DNA of 64,000 nucleotides from positions 62,001 through 126,000 of the forward strand of contig CADCIO010000001.1 of NCBI GenBank assembly GCA_902801475.1. Reading direction: 5' to 3'. The notes under the pieces were generated by a model. It did no database searches and was not told where the DNA came from. It worked only from the letters and a program-made list of their open reading frames with translations. Of the stretch, positions 1 to 7,751 are shown piece by piece. The DNA is from an uncultured Bacteroidales bacterium (GTDB lineage: Bacteria > Bacteroidota > Bacteroidia > Bacteroidales > Bacteroidaceae). Position numbers and translations under genes: made by a program. Positions within the stretch are counted from its first letter, which is position 1. Each line of letters starts with the position of its first letter.

Positions 1-1190
1 TGAGTCCAAGTATTTGTACCGTTATATAGGCTTTGCTGTGAAGAGTTTGAAGCTTTAACACCACTATTACAATAGTAATATAAAGATGCAGGATAGACAA
101 TGTTTGTCATATTGACCACATTCATTGCTGAATAACCAAAATTGGAGCCACCCACAGCGGAAGCAACTTTAGGATCATTAGCAGTAGCAGGGGTAGACCA
201 TGATAATGCTGCAGCACCCTCTGGCATGTTTATATTAGCAGGATAATCACTATAATCCCCTTTCAATGTCAGAGTTCCCCCACTTTCAGTAACATAAGTC
301 GAATTCAAAATAGCTTTTTTGATAGCTACAGATACTACATCTGTATTATCCTTAATTGATGAATACAAATCCTGAACGACAGCCTGAATATAAAAAGAGG
401 AACCAGCCTTCACCGAAGTAAAGGCAGTGTACATCTGACCAAGACCTGCATTGTACCAAGATTGAGTTGAATTTTCTGAATTAGCACATCTTGCCCAAAT
501 ATTTGCAATGTCATCTTCAGTGTTTTCAGGTGTGCCATTATCAGAAGACGCCGCAGCTATCGAAGAAACATAAGCGGCAAGGGCATTTCCTTTGGTCATA
601 GTAGGTACGTTAGGCACGATAGGATTCGCAGAAGTGTTCCACCCTAAGATGGGAGTCGGTGTGAAGGAAATACCTGATGACTCACCTGTCAATCCAGCTG
701 GAGTCAGACTTCCTTCTGCAAATCCCTCTGTTCCAGTAGCCTCACCATAAAAAAGAAATCCTGCTGTAGCAAGAGGAATAGTAACATCGTTGTAAAGCAC
801 TGCATTACTGTTCGCAAGGAGTTTACCAACAGGAATGGCATTTTCCTCATTGGTAGTAATTGGCTTTATCATTTTGTTTTGACCAAGCGTAATGTTCCCC
901 CCAATTCGAGCAGTACGGTCTGTTGAACTAGAATAAGGAATCAACACGATGCCACTCATTCCACGGAAGGATTCAATATTTTCGGCTGCCTGAACAGTAG
1001 AGGCAGTCATACGGGTGTCTTTAACCAAATTGCTGGGTAGTGAAATGGAGAACTGTGTCTTCACACTTTCACCATCATAAGTGGGGTTCACATCTGCTAC
1101 TGCACCGTCGTCAGACGAACAAGCGGTGAATCCAATTGCGCTCGTGAGTGCTATCGCGCTCATCGTAACATAAAAGAAATTCTTTTTCAT
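1..1190 (-). CDS. FimA/Mfa1-like fimbrillin lipoprotein, C-terminus cut by window edge
   Basis: Translating the minus strand from ATG 1190 gives an open frame to the window edge, so the C-terminus is missing. The N-terminus is a lipoprotein signal ending FTAC (Cys24) followed by SSDD. Arg60 in KDTR-MTAST lies where fimbrillins of this superfamily are cleaved by an Arg-specific protease before polymerising. The segment FRGMSGIVLIPYS is typical of Mfa-like/FimA pilins, and the rest is Ser/Thr/Asn-rich beta-type sequence. It is probably a structural or accessory subunit of a surface fimbria. It starts 50 nt after the DUF3575 gene on the same strand, so the two are likely co-transcribed. Whether it is a stalk or tip subunit cannot be told from the fragment. 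Confidence 0.75.
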   Translation of the reverse strand, partial: MKKNFFYVTMSAIALTSAIGFTACSSDDGAVADVNPTYDGESVKTQFSISLPSNLVKDTRMTASTVQAAENIESFRGMSGIVLIPYSSSTDRTARIGGNITLGQNKMIKPITTNEENAIPVGKLLANSNAVLYNDVTIPLATAGFLFYGEATGTEGFAEGSLTPAGLTGESSGISFTPTPILGWNTSANPIVPNVPTMTKGNALAAYVSSIAAASSDNGTPENTEDDIANIWARCANSENSTQSWYNAGLGQMYTAFTSVKAGSSFYIQAVVQDLYSSIKDNTDVVSVAIKKAILNSTYVTESGGTLTLKGDYSDYPANINMPEGAAALSWSTPATANDPKVASAVGGSNFGYSAMNVVNMTNIVYPASLYYYCNSGVKASNSSQQSLYNGTNTWT

Positions 1191-1240
1191 AACTTTCGAA
1201 AGTTTTTTATTGTTAATATTTATCTTCTTGCTAATTTCAA

Positions 1241-2815
1241 TTATCTTGTCAGTTGTCTCAAGTTCTCACGTGCATCAGCATTGCCTTGCTGTGCTGCACG
1301 ACGGAAGTAGTCGAGAGCTGCATCTTTTTCACCAGTATGCCAAAGAGCTACACCGAGAGTGTTCCATCCACGCGGGTCGTTCTTCACTCCTTGCAGGAGG
1401 GTGAGTGCTTCCTGATAGCGTTCTTGCTGCAACAGTTGACTGGCCTGATTGATGATGGCTGCTTTGGTGTCAGGCACATAATCGTAATAGATACGGATAT
1501 AACCCGAATTACGCTGATCTGCCAGCAGGTGCTCCTTGATATAAGCAAAGGTGCTACCTTGACGGAGCTGACGCAACTTCTGTTCACGACGAGTGAGGTC
1601 AGCCTCGCTATCGATAATGCCCATCGCTTCTCGCAACCCTGCCAAGCGACCGCCATCAGCTTCAGCACCACTGGTCGTCATCTCATTCACCACATCGTTG
1701 ATCTGGTCACGCAGTTCTGCCCACGCTTCACCACCATTCGCCACATCGAACATAGGGTCGGTTGTCTCAGGCACATGTTGCTGGATATATCTCTTGAGGG
1801 CTTCTCCACGACCTACAGCCAATCGTTCATTACCCTCCACTGCTCCTTCGATGGATGCCAAACCTACTATCTGGATGCGTTTTACAGAACTGGTTGAGTC
1901 TGCCATCACCTGACGAGTAATGTCAACAATACGGTCAAGCGTAGAAGCATTGTCACGGAAGTCGCGAGTAAGTTCGCTCTTACCAACAGGGAAATGAACA
2001 TAGAGCGCACCCTTCTCCTTGCGCAGGATGCGGGTACGGTCGTACGGACGATATTGGGAGATGTGTGCCAACACAGGATTGTCCTGCTGCAGGATTCCTG
2101 CCTTACCGGTATTGTCTGCTACAGGATGGAAGGTCAATACAATAGGAGGAGCAGGTACTGTGTCTGGTTTCATCGGAATCTCGATGACAACTGGTTCTAC
2201 TGGCTTCTTCTTCGCCTTCTGATAAACGACGTTGAGCGTCAGTTTCGGAATCAGGAAAGGTTTGTTGTGTTTGCCCTCGTAGGCTCCACAATGTGCGCAT
2301 TCATATTTTTTTGCCCACGTGTAACCGATACCCAGACCCAGCTCACCTTCCAGACGGAAGTAGCGGTTGAGTCGCCAAGAACGTCCATAGAAAGCACCCA
2401 GACCGATGAGGTCACCCTGTATACGATGGTCGCGAACCGTCTTGTAAAGCCCGAAGGGGAAGGTCACGTGTCCCACGTTGTAGTGGCTGTAGAAGACGTT
2501 CGTACCCCAGTAAGAACGGTGGAAAGTGCTGTCTGTCCAGTAACGAAGTTCGGGTGCAATAAGGAAATGCTTCCACTTGCGTGTGGTCTTGTCGTCAGTG
2601 GGCCAAGGACGATAACCCGCATTGAGACCCATCGTCCAATGTGGAGAAACACGTACGTCTGCACCAAGATTGAGAGTTCCAGAAATGTCATAGATAAAGT
2701 TGTTACGCACAGCAAAATTCTCTTGCGCGTATGCCTTGCCGCCCACAAAAAGTGCCCATATCATTAGAAAGGCGACACTCTGTATTATAGACCTTCCTCT
2801 GTACAAAACTTTCAA
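1241..2815 (-). CDS. DUF3575 outer-membrane protein with OmpA-like and TPR C-terminus
   Basis: The protein has 524 aa. Residues 1-30 are a signal peptide ending GKAYA-Q. Residues ~35-210 are a small beta-barrel-like region of the DUF3575 type (paired Tyr/Trp strands). Residues ~265-350 resemble an OmpA-like domain (VHFPVGKSELTRDFRDNAST). Residues ~455-520 contain a TPR-like repeat ending in NLRQLTR. DUF3575 proteins are common partners of Bacteroidales fimbrillins, which fits the fimbrillin gene just downstream; an anchoring or assembly role is inferred. The start is TTG at 2815. It is preferred to the internal ATG at 2764 because only the longer form gives a signal peptide with a basic N-region. 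Confidence 0.75.
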   Translation of the reverse strand: MKVLYRGRSIIQSVAFLMIWALFVGGKAYAQENFAVRNNFIYDISGTLNLGADVRVSPHWTMGLNAGYRPWPTDDKTTRKWKHFLIAPELRYWTDSTFHRSYWGTNVFYSHYNVGHVTFPFGLYKTVRDHRIQGDLIGLGAFYGRSWRLNRYFRLEGELGLGIGYTWAKKYECAHCGAYEGKHNKPFLIPKLTLNVVYQKAKKKPVEPVVIEIPMKPDTVPAPPIVLTFHPVADNTGKAGILQQDNPVLAHISQYRPYDRTRILRKEKGALYVHFPVGKSELTRDFRDNASTLDRIVDITRQVMADSTSSVKRIQIVGLASIEGAVEGNERLAVGRGEALKRYIQQHVPETTDPMFDVANGGEAWAELRDQINDVVNEMTTSGAEADGGRLAGLREAMGIIDSEADLTRREQKLRQLRQGSTFAYIKEHLLADQRNSGYIRIYYDYVPDTKAAIINQASQLLQQERYQEALTLLQGVKNDPRGWNTLGVALWHTGEKDAALDYFRRAAQQGNADARENLRQLTR

Positions 2816-2845
2816 TTTATTCGCCGGTTAATTCTTTAAGAATTG

Positions 2846-2853
2846 CAAATATA
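2846..2853 (-). promoter_or_regulatory. Bacteroidota -7 box for the fimbrial operon
   Basis: TATATTTG on the minus strand matches TAnnTTTG and lies 31 nt before the TTG start at 2815. The nearest upstream TTG (2880-2878) is 24 nt away, wider than the usual 19-21, so the -33 element is weak. Confidence 0.45.
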
Positions 2854-3033
2854 GAGATTTTTTGTGATACGAAAGAACAAATAACCACACTTTACCCCTA
2901 TTGTTAATACTATTTAACCAAAATTATGTAAAAAGGCGTGATTAAATTGGGGTAGAAATGGCAAAAATGAAGGGAATAAGGGAAAAATCCCATCACGATT
3001 AGGGATTTCACGTTCCCAATTAGGAGAAATGAC

Positions 3034-3065
3034 CTTGCAAAGCGCATCAAAAGCCCCTAACTTTG
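3034..3065 (+). promoter_or_regulatory. Promoter of the small proline-rich lipoprotein
   Basis: TTG (3035-3037), a 20-nt spacer and TAACTTTG (3058-3065) match the Bacteroidota -33/-7 consensus. The predicted transcript starts near 3072, about 70 nt before the ATG at 3144. The rest of 2816-3143 is AT-rich and shows no supported gene. Confidence 0.65.
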
Positions 3066-3143
3066 CATCGTCAACCAAGACAAAAGGGTTATAGACACGA
3101 ATTAAATAAACTGATTGTTTCACTCTTAAAACAATGAAGCCTT

Positions 3144-3299
3144 ATGAAAAAGTTGATTCTTTTCTTAGCAGTGATTCTTGGATCGCTCTTGATGCAGTCT
3201 TGCCTCTGTGACTGCTGGCTTTTCGAACCGGATTATGGCTACGGAACTCCTCCTCCACCGCCTCCTCCACCACACAGAGCTCGCATCATCGTTTGGTAA
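3144..3299 (+). CDS. 51-aa proline-rich lipoprotein
   Basis: The frame ATG 3144 to TAA 3299 encodes 51 aa. It has a basic start (MKKL), a hydrophobic stretch (ILFLAVILGSLLM) and a lipobox-like end QSC with Cys20 as the lipidated residue. Two more cysteines follow (CLCDCW). A Tyr/Gly turn (DYGYGT) leads into eight consecutive prolines and a basic tail HRARIIVW. A consensus promoter sits ~80 nt upstream and a strong hairpin follows at 3375-3407, so it is probably a single-gene transcript. Function is unknown. The layout suggests a short surface or periplasmic tether, but that is inference. Confidence 0.65.
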   Translation: MKKLILFLAVILGSLLMQSCLCDCWLFEPDYGYGTPPPPPPPPHRARIIVW

Positions 3300-3374
3300 C
3301 TTCATAACTATAGTCATAACAATTGGTAAAGTACAACAGATAGATTAGAATAGATATTGGTTAGTTTTTAGAGA

Positions 3375-3407
3375 GAATGCCCGAAACCGTGATGGCTTCG
3401 GGCATTC
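3375..3407. terminator. Strong hairpin after the small lipoprotein gene
   Basis: The 11-bp perfect arms GAATGCCCGAA (3375-3385) and TTCGGGCATTC (3397-3407) enclose an 11-nt loop. No T-run follows on the plus strand, so termination is likely but not of classic form. Confidence 0.55.
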
Positions 3408-3417
3408 AGTTGTTATG

Positions 3418-3466
3418 GGCTCCTGCGCCTCCTTGCTCCTTCTTTTTCTGGCTCCTACGCCTCCTT
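3418..3466. repeat. Two copies of a 17-nt C/T-rich direct repeat
   Basis: GGCTCCTGCGCCTCCTT (3418-3434) and GGCTCCTACGCCTCCTT (3450-3466) differ at one base. The 32-nt spacing lies between the hairpin at 3375 and the AT-rich repeats at 3482. Confidence 0.6.
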
Positions 3467-3481
3467 CTGAGGCTTGGAAAA

Positions 3482-3544
3482 ACAATAATTGACAATAATT
3501 GACAATAATTTTATCCAATAATTATTATTGGAACCAATTATTGG
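3482..3544. repeat. AT-rich decamer tandem repeat and two odd palindromes
   Basis: ACAATAATTG is repeated almost three times (3482-3510). Two palindromes with a single central base follow: 3515-3531 with arms CCAATAAT/ATTATTGG, and 3534-3544 with arms CCAAT/ATTGG. They lie downstream of the leftward S46 gene and may help end its transcript. Confidence 0.5.
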
Positions 3545-3614
3545 AAATTGTTGGTAATTTTTGTTTTTCGAAACACCAGTAGGTGTTGAGAGCAGGACAC
3601 TCCTATTTGTTCAA

Positions 3615-5732
3615 TCATTCTAGTGTCAATTCTTTGATGAGCCGTTTGGCATGACTGTAATCGTCCATTACAGAGAGCACATAGCGGATATCGACACCTA
3701 TGCAACGTTGGAGGGCGTTGTCGAACTTGAGGTCGCCTGACATTGCTTCCCAGTTGCCATCAAAGGCAAGACCAATGAGACGTCCCTTGCCATCGAACAT
3801 ACCTGAGCCGGAGTTACCACCTGTGATGTCGTTGGTGGTCAGGAAACAAAGAGGGAGTGTACCTGTCTTTCTGTCAAGATATTGTTGGGAGAACTTTCCC
3901 TTCTTCATCCACTTATAGACAGGGTCTATCAAGCGATAATCGTAGTTGTCCGGATTCTGTTCGTGCTTGTTGAGGAAGGAACGAGGGGTGGTGACCATAC
4001 TGGTGGCCTCTTCCTTCAGTCCTGTGGTGCCTGGTGCAAAGTCAATGGGCTTGCAGAGTCCATAACTGAGTCGCATCGTGAAGTTGGCATCAGGATAGTA
4101 TTCGTGGTCGTTGTTCATCTCACGAATGCCATCACCCAACAAACGTTCAAACTCCTCTATGTTGCCTCGCCAACCCCACACGGAGAAGAAAGCGCCCAAT
4201 ACGTCCACAGCGGCATCGTGCATCGGGTCATCTGCGAGTTCATCGAAGTTATGCACCTTCTTCATATCTTCAGGACGGGCAAAGATGGAACGTGCATAGA
4301 GGTCGTCCACATAGCGTGCATAGTCGCCTTGATAGAGGGAATCAACCAGTTGGGGAATCTCCTTAAGCTGGAAACGCTCGCTGGGCACATGCTGGATATA
4401 GTTCTGAAGCAGCGCAAGAAAGACCTTCTTGTCTGTTTCCACATCGATGTCACGATATTGCTTCTCCACACGCTCCTGGAAATCGTCCTCACGAGAACGC
4501 ATCAGGTTGCGCACCACAAAACTGAAGATGTCACTACCACTATAGAAAGACTCTATCCAGAGGTTGCGACCATAGAGGATTTCGTAGTTGGAGGTGTAGA
4601 AGTTCTGTAAGGAGTCGAGCACACCCACATATCGACCACGTGCGATGGTGTCCTTTTCCACCCATTGCATCAGTTCCTTCTCCAACTGCCGCTTCTCATC
4701 GATGACGTGCAGATTGTCCAACGCAGTGTTCTGTCCGAGCGAGAACTTCCAATAGTTGGAACTGCTGGCGTGTTTGGAGGCATACATGATACGAAGAGCA
4801 TCGCTCTGCTGCATCGCCTCATTGAGGATGGCGAGTTTCACACCTCTCACCTGATAACGCACATCGTTGGTGGTGCGCATCGTGCTCTCAATGCCATAAG
4901 AAGAGAGGTAACGGTCTGTGCTGCCAGGATAACCCAACGTCATCGCAAAGGAACCATCATAATAGCCTTTCGTGCTGACATGCGCATACTTGCGAGGATG
5001 GTAGGGTACATTGTCCTTGCTGTATTCAGCAGGGTTATTGTCTTTGTCAGCATAGATACGGAAGACGCTGAAATCACAGGTCTGACGAGGCCACATCCAG
5101 TTGTCGGTGTCACCACCATACTTACCCAGACACTGTGGGGGAGCATAAACCAGACGTACATCGTCATAGCGCTGATAGATAGAGAGGAAGTAGCGACTTC
5201 CCTTATAGAAAGCATTCACTTCACTCTGAATTCCCTTACCGCTATAATCGACCATCTTCATCAGTTTCAGCGACATCGCATCGATGGTGGAATCGGCTTG
5301 GAAAGCTGTAGCACCTTCAGGAATGGATCCCAAGATGAGGTCGGTCACATCCACCGTCTTGATGTGGAAGAGCACATAGAGGTCTTCGTTGGGCAACTCC
5401 TCCTCAAAGGACTTGGCATAGAAACCATTCTTCAGGTAATCGTGCTTGGGTGTCGAATGATCTTGGATGGCATCAAATCCGCAATGGTGGTTGGTGAACA
5501 TCAAACCATCAGGACTGACCACCACACCCGAACAGAAACCGCCCAACTGCACGATGGCATCGTTCAGCGACGGATTTTCAGTGCTATACAATTCCTCAGG
5601 CGTGAGTTCCAAACCCAACTGACGAAGAATCGAATCCGTCTTTGCCGACAGATTGCCCATCACCCACATGCCCTCATCAGCATGAACAAGAAGCGTGACA
5701 AAAGAAAATAAAAATAATATGATTTTTTTCAT
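3615..5732 (-). CDS. S46 family dipeptidyl-peptidase, DPP7-like
   Basis: This 705-aa secreted serine peptidase has a signal peptide (MKKIILFLFSFVTLLVHA). Its catalytic His lies in TNHHCG (residues ~80-85) and its catalytic Ser641 in GGNSGSG. S46 enzymes remove dipeptides from peptide N-termini in the periplasm and feed amino-acid metabolism of asaccharolytic or proteolytic Bacteroidota. The residue 18 positions after the catalytic Ser is Gly659 (FDGNWE). In the family, Gly here goes with DPP7-type specificity (hydrophobic P1) and Arg with DPP11-type (Asp/Glu P1). Length matches the family. It is probably monocistronic, because the inverted-repeat cassette at 5750-6299 separates it from the flippase gene upstream. 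Confidence 0.9.
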   Translation of the reverse strand: MKKIILFLFSFVTLLVHADEGMWVMGNLSAKTDSILRQLGLELTPEELYSTENPSLNDAIVQLGGFCSGVVVSPDGLMFTNHHCGFDAIQDHSTPKHDYLKNGFYAKSFEEELPNEDLYVLFHIKTVDVTDLILGSIPEGATAFQADSTIDAMSLKLMKMVDYSGKGIQSEVNAFYKGSRYFLSIYQRYDDVRLVYAPPQCLGKYGGDTDNWMWPRQTCDFSVFRIYADKDNNPAEYSKDNVPYHPRKYAHVSTKGYYDGSFAMTLGYPGSTDRYLSSYGIESTMRTTNDVRYQVRGVKLAILNEAMQQSDALRIMYASKHASSSNYWKFSLGQNTALDNLHVIDEKRQLEKELMQWVEKDTIARGRYVGVLDSLQNFYTSNYEILYGRNLWIESFYSGSDIFSFVVRNLMRSREDDFQERVEKQYRDIDVETDKKVFLALLQNYIQHVPSERFQLKEIPQLVDSLYQGDYARYVDDLYARSIFARPEDMKKVHNFDELADDPMHDAAVDVLGAFFSVWGWRGNIEEFERLLGDGIREMNNDHEYYPDANFTMRLSYGLCKPIDFAPGTTGLKEEATSMVTTPRSFLNKHEQNPDNYDYRLIDPVYKWMKKGKFSQQYLDRKTGTLPLCFLTTNDITGGNSGSGMFDGKGRLIGLAFDGNWEAMSGDLKFDNALQRCIGVDIRYVLSVMDDYSHAKRLIKELTLE

Positions 5733-5749
5733 TGTTGAGTATGTTTTTG

Positions 5750-5789
5750 TTGCGGCAAGCCGCCGAAGAAAAAATATAAAAAAATATAC
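5750..5789 (+). repeat. Left inverted repeat of the GxxExxY cassette
   Basis: TTGCGGCAAGCCGCCGAAG (5750-5768) is followed by A-rich sequence with ATATAAAAAAA. The core contains a small internal dyad (GCGGC-AA-GCCGC). Confidence 0.75.
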
Positions 5790-5806
5790 AAAAATAGTGA
5801 AAAAAT

Positions 5807-6238
5807 TTAGAAATAATAGATAATATTGGTATCGATATCAAGATAGAACTTCTCACATTCTGCTATAATAGGAGCGAAATTATAAAGGATGCCTATTCTA
5901 ATACCTGCATTACGCATATAATTAGTCAATTGTATTCTTTCATGAAAAGACAACTGTTCTATGGCTTTGCATTCAAGAAAAACTTTGTCTTTACAGAAAA
6001 AATCTACTCTTAGAGTGGAATCCAATCTTCTTCCTCGAAAGGTTGGATGAAAGTGGTATTCCTTTTTATAAGGAATCAGTGCTTCTTCCAAAGCGATCTT
6101 CAAACATTCTTGATAGACAAATTCTGTCAGTTCCGGTCCTTTTTCACGGTGCACGTCCTGGCAACATCCAATAATATCATAAACATATTTCTTCAACTTC
6201 TCTTTCAACGTCACATCACTCAATTGCCCTATATTCAT
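5807..6238 (-). CDS. GxxExxY family protein (PD-(D/E)xK nuclease-like)
   Basis: This 143-aa protein shows the features of the GxxExxY family: an N-terminal helix with HREKGPELTEFVYQECL and a PD-(D/E)xK-like core (LRVDFF...VFLECKAI) with the ECK catalytic-type motif. The Gly of the name-giving motif is Glu here (ELTEFVY), while the Glu and Tyr are kept. The family resembles restriction-type nucleases but I know of no established function. The gene is alone between inverted repeats at 5750-5789 and 6261-6299, between genes on the same strand. The ATG at 6238 has no competing start. Confidence 0.75.
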   Translation of the reverse strand: MNIGQLSDVTLKEKLKKYVYDIIGCCQDVHREKGPELTEFVYQECLKIALEEALIPYKKEYHFHPTFRGRRLDSTLRVDFFCKDKVFLECKAIEQLSFHERIQLTNYMRNAGIRIGILYNFAPIIAECEKFYLDIDTNIIYYF

Positions 6239-6260
6239 GTTGTAATTTTTATATTTTTTA

Positions 6261-6299
6261 TTGTTTTTTTATATTTTTCCTTCGGCGGCTTGCCGCAAC
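6261..6299 (-). repeat. Right inverted repeat of the GxxExxY cassette
   Basis: CTTCGGCGGCTTGCCGCAA (6281-6299) is the exact complement of the left core. The preceding T-rich run mirrors the left arm's A-rich run with a few changes. Confidence 0.75.
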
Positions 6300-6301
6300 C
6301 C

Positions 6302-7750
6302 TTATTTCTTATTAAATTTCTTTCCAATAACAGGTAAGCTGTGCAGAGGGAGGTCTTTGTGGATGATTTCGAGCACAAAGAGGGCGATGAGGATCGTGTT
6401 GAGGAGGAGGCGGAGCCACATGGGCCATGAGGTGGGCAGGAAGATCATCGCCACAAAGAGGACGGCTGCCAAAAGGATGTAGGTGAAGATGCTCTTGAGG
6501 TCGTACTGGATAGGATTGAGTTTCTGTCCTACAAAATAGCTGAGGATCATTGAGGTGGCATAACCTGCAAATCCACCCCAAGCACAAGCCATATAGCCGT
6601 ATTGAGGGATGAAGATGACATTGATCGCCACGAGGACAGCACAGCCCGTCAAGGAGAACCACGCACCCCAAATGGTCTTGTCAATCAGCTTGTACCAGAA
6701 AGAGAGATTAAAGTAAATGCCCATCATGATCTCTGCAGTCATCACAATAGGTACAGTCACCAAACCATCACGATATTCCTCGCCAATGATGTGTTGGAGA
6801 ATGTCCATATAACCCATCACACAAAGGAAGGCAAAGAGCGTGAAGATGATGAAATACTTCATCGCCACCGCATAGTATTCCTTGCTGTCCCTGTCCTTCG
6901 CCTTAGAGAAGACGATGGGTTCGTAAGCATAACGGAAGGCCTGTGTAATCATCGCCATAATCATCGCCACTTTCACACAGGCACCATACTCACCCAATTG
7001 CGCTTTGGCATCAGCCTCATCGCACACCAGCGGGAAGATGATCTTATCGGCTGTCTGGTTGAGGACACCAGCCACACCCAGCACCAGAATGGGCCAAGAG
7101 TAACTAAGCATCCGCTTCAACAGGGCAAAATCAAACTGCCATTTCACCTTGAAGAAGTCGGGGATGAAGAAGAACGTGATAAGACCTGTACACCAAAGAT
7201 TGATGCAGAAGACATAGAAGACCTCTGTCTTGCCTAAGACCACAAAATAAAGGACGTTCAACGCGATGTTGAAGAAGATGAACAGCATCTTCAGCGAAGC
7301 AAATTTGATGGGTCGCTTCTGGAATCGCAAATAACTGAACGGCATCGCCTGAATGGAATCGAGCACCACAACAGTTGCCATCATCAGCAGATAATCGGGA
7401 TGGTCGGCATAACCCAGCATATCGCTGATAGGGGTGATGAAACCAAAGATGAGTGCCAAGAATACAGCGGAAAGCGTTCCCACCACACCCATCGCTGTGG
7501 AGAAGACTGTATCGGGCGTCTCATCTTCTTTGTTGGCAAAGCGGAAGAGGGTCGTCTCCATACCAAACGTAAGGATGACCAGCACGAGGGCCGTGTAGGC
7601 ATAAATGTTTACGCTGACCCCATAATCACCCGATTCCTTCGGCATATAGTTTGTATAGAGTGGCACGAGCAGGTAATTGAGAAACCTGCCCACGATGCTA
7701 CTCATACCATAGATAGCAGTGTCCTTCGCTAAACCCTTGAGATTAGCCAT
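6302..7750 (-). CDS. Polysaccharide flippase (Wzx/PST-like, MOP superfamily)
   Basis: The 482-aa membrane protein has about 12-14 hydrophobic segments. Its N-terminus (LAKDTAIYGMSSIVGRFLNYLLVPLY, read as a pattern of conserved Gly/Arg/Asn) is typical of O-antigen or polysaccharide export flippases. Such proteins move lipid-linked oligosaccharides across the inner membrane. The gene begins one base after the speA stop (7752), so it is likely the last gene of the topA-aroK-speA transcript. No glycosyltransferases are nearby, so the substrate is unknown. Confidence 0.8.
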   Translation of the reverse strand: MANLKGLAKDTAIYGMSSIVGRFLNYLLVPLYTNYMPKESGDYGVSVNIYAYTALVLVILTFGMETTLFRFANKEDETPDTVFSTAMGVVGTLSAVFLALIFGFITPISDMLGYADHPDYLLMMATVVVLDSIQAMPFSYLRFQKRPIKFASLKMLFIFFNIALNVLYFVVLGKTEVFYVFCINLWCTGLITFFFIPDFFKVKWQFDFALLKRMLSYSWPILVLGVAGVLNQTADKIIFPLVCDEADAKAQLGEYGACVKVAMIMAMITQAFRYAYEPIVFSKAKDRDSKEYYAVAMKYFIIFTLFAFLCVMGYMDILQHIIGEEYRDGLVTVPIVMTAEIMMGIYFNLSFWYKLIDKTIWGAWFSLTGCAVLVAINVIFIPQYGYMACAWGGFAGYATSMILSYFVGQKLNPIQYDLKSIFTYILLAAVLFVAMIFLPTSWPMWLRLLLNTILIALFVLEIIHKDLPLHSLPVIGKKFNKK

Positions 7751-7751
7751 A

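Larger units (their letters stand above)
5750..6299. mobile_element. Candidate small cassette: GxxExxY gene flanked by ~38-nt inverted repeats
   Basis: The two ends are inverted copies of each other: a 19-nt exact core, then an AT-rich continuation with a few mismatches. They enclose one gene and little else. No transposase is present and I could not identify a target-site duplication, so mobility is inferred from structure only. Confidence 0.4.

Noticed and set aside
2914..3123. 69-codon minus-strand frame
   Set aside because: It lies over the promoter and leader of the 51-aa lipoprotein and shows no recognisable features.
3482..3544. CRISPR-like appearance of the AT-rich repeats
   Set aside because: The units are 10 nt with no spacers; it is a simple tandem repeat plus palindromes.
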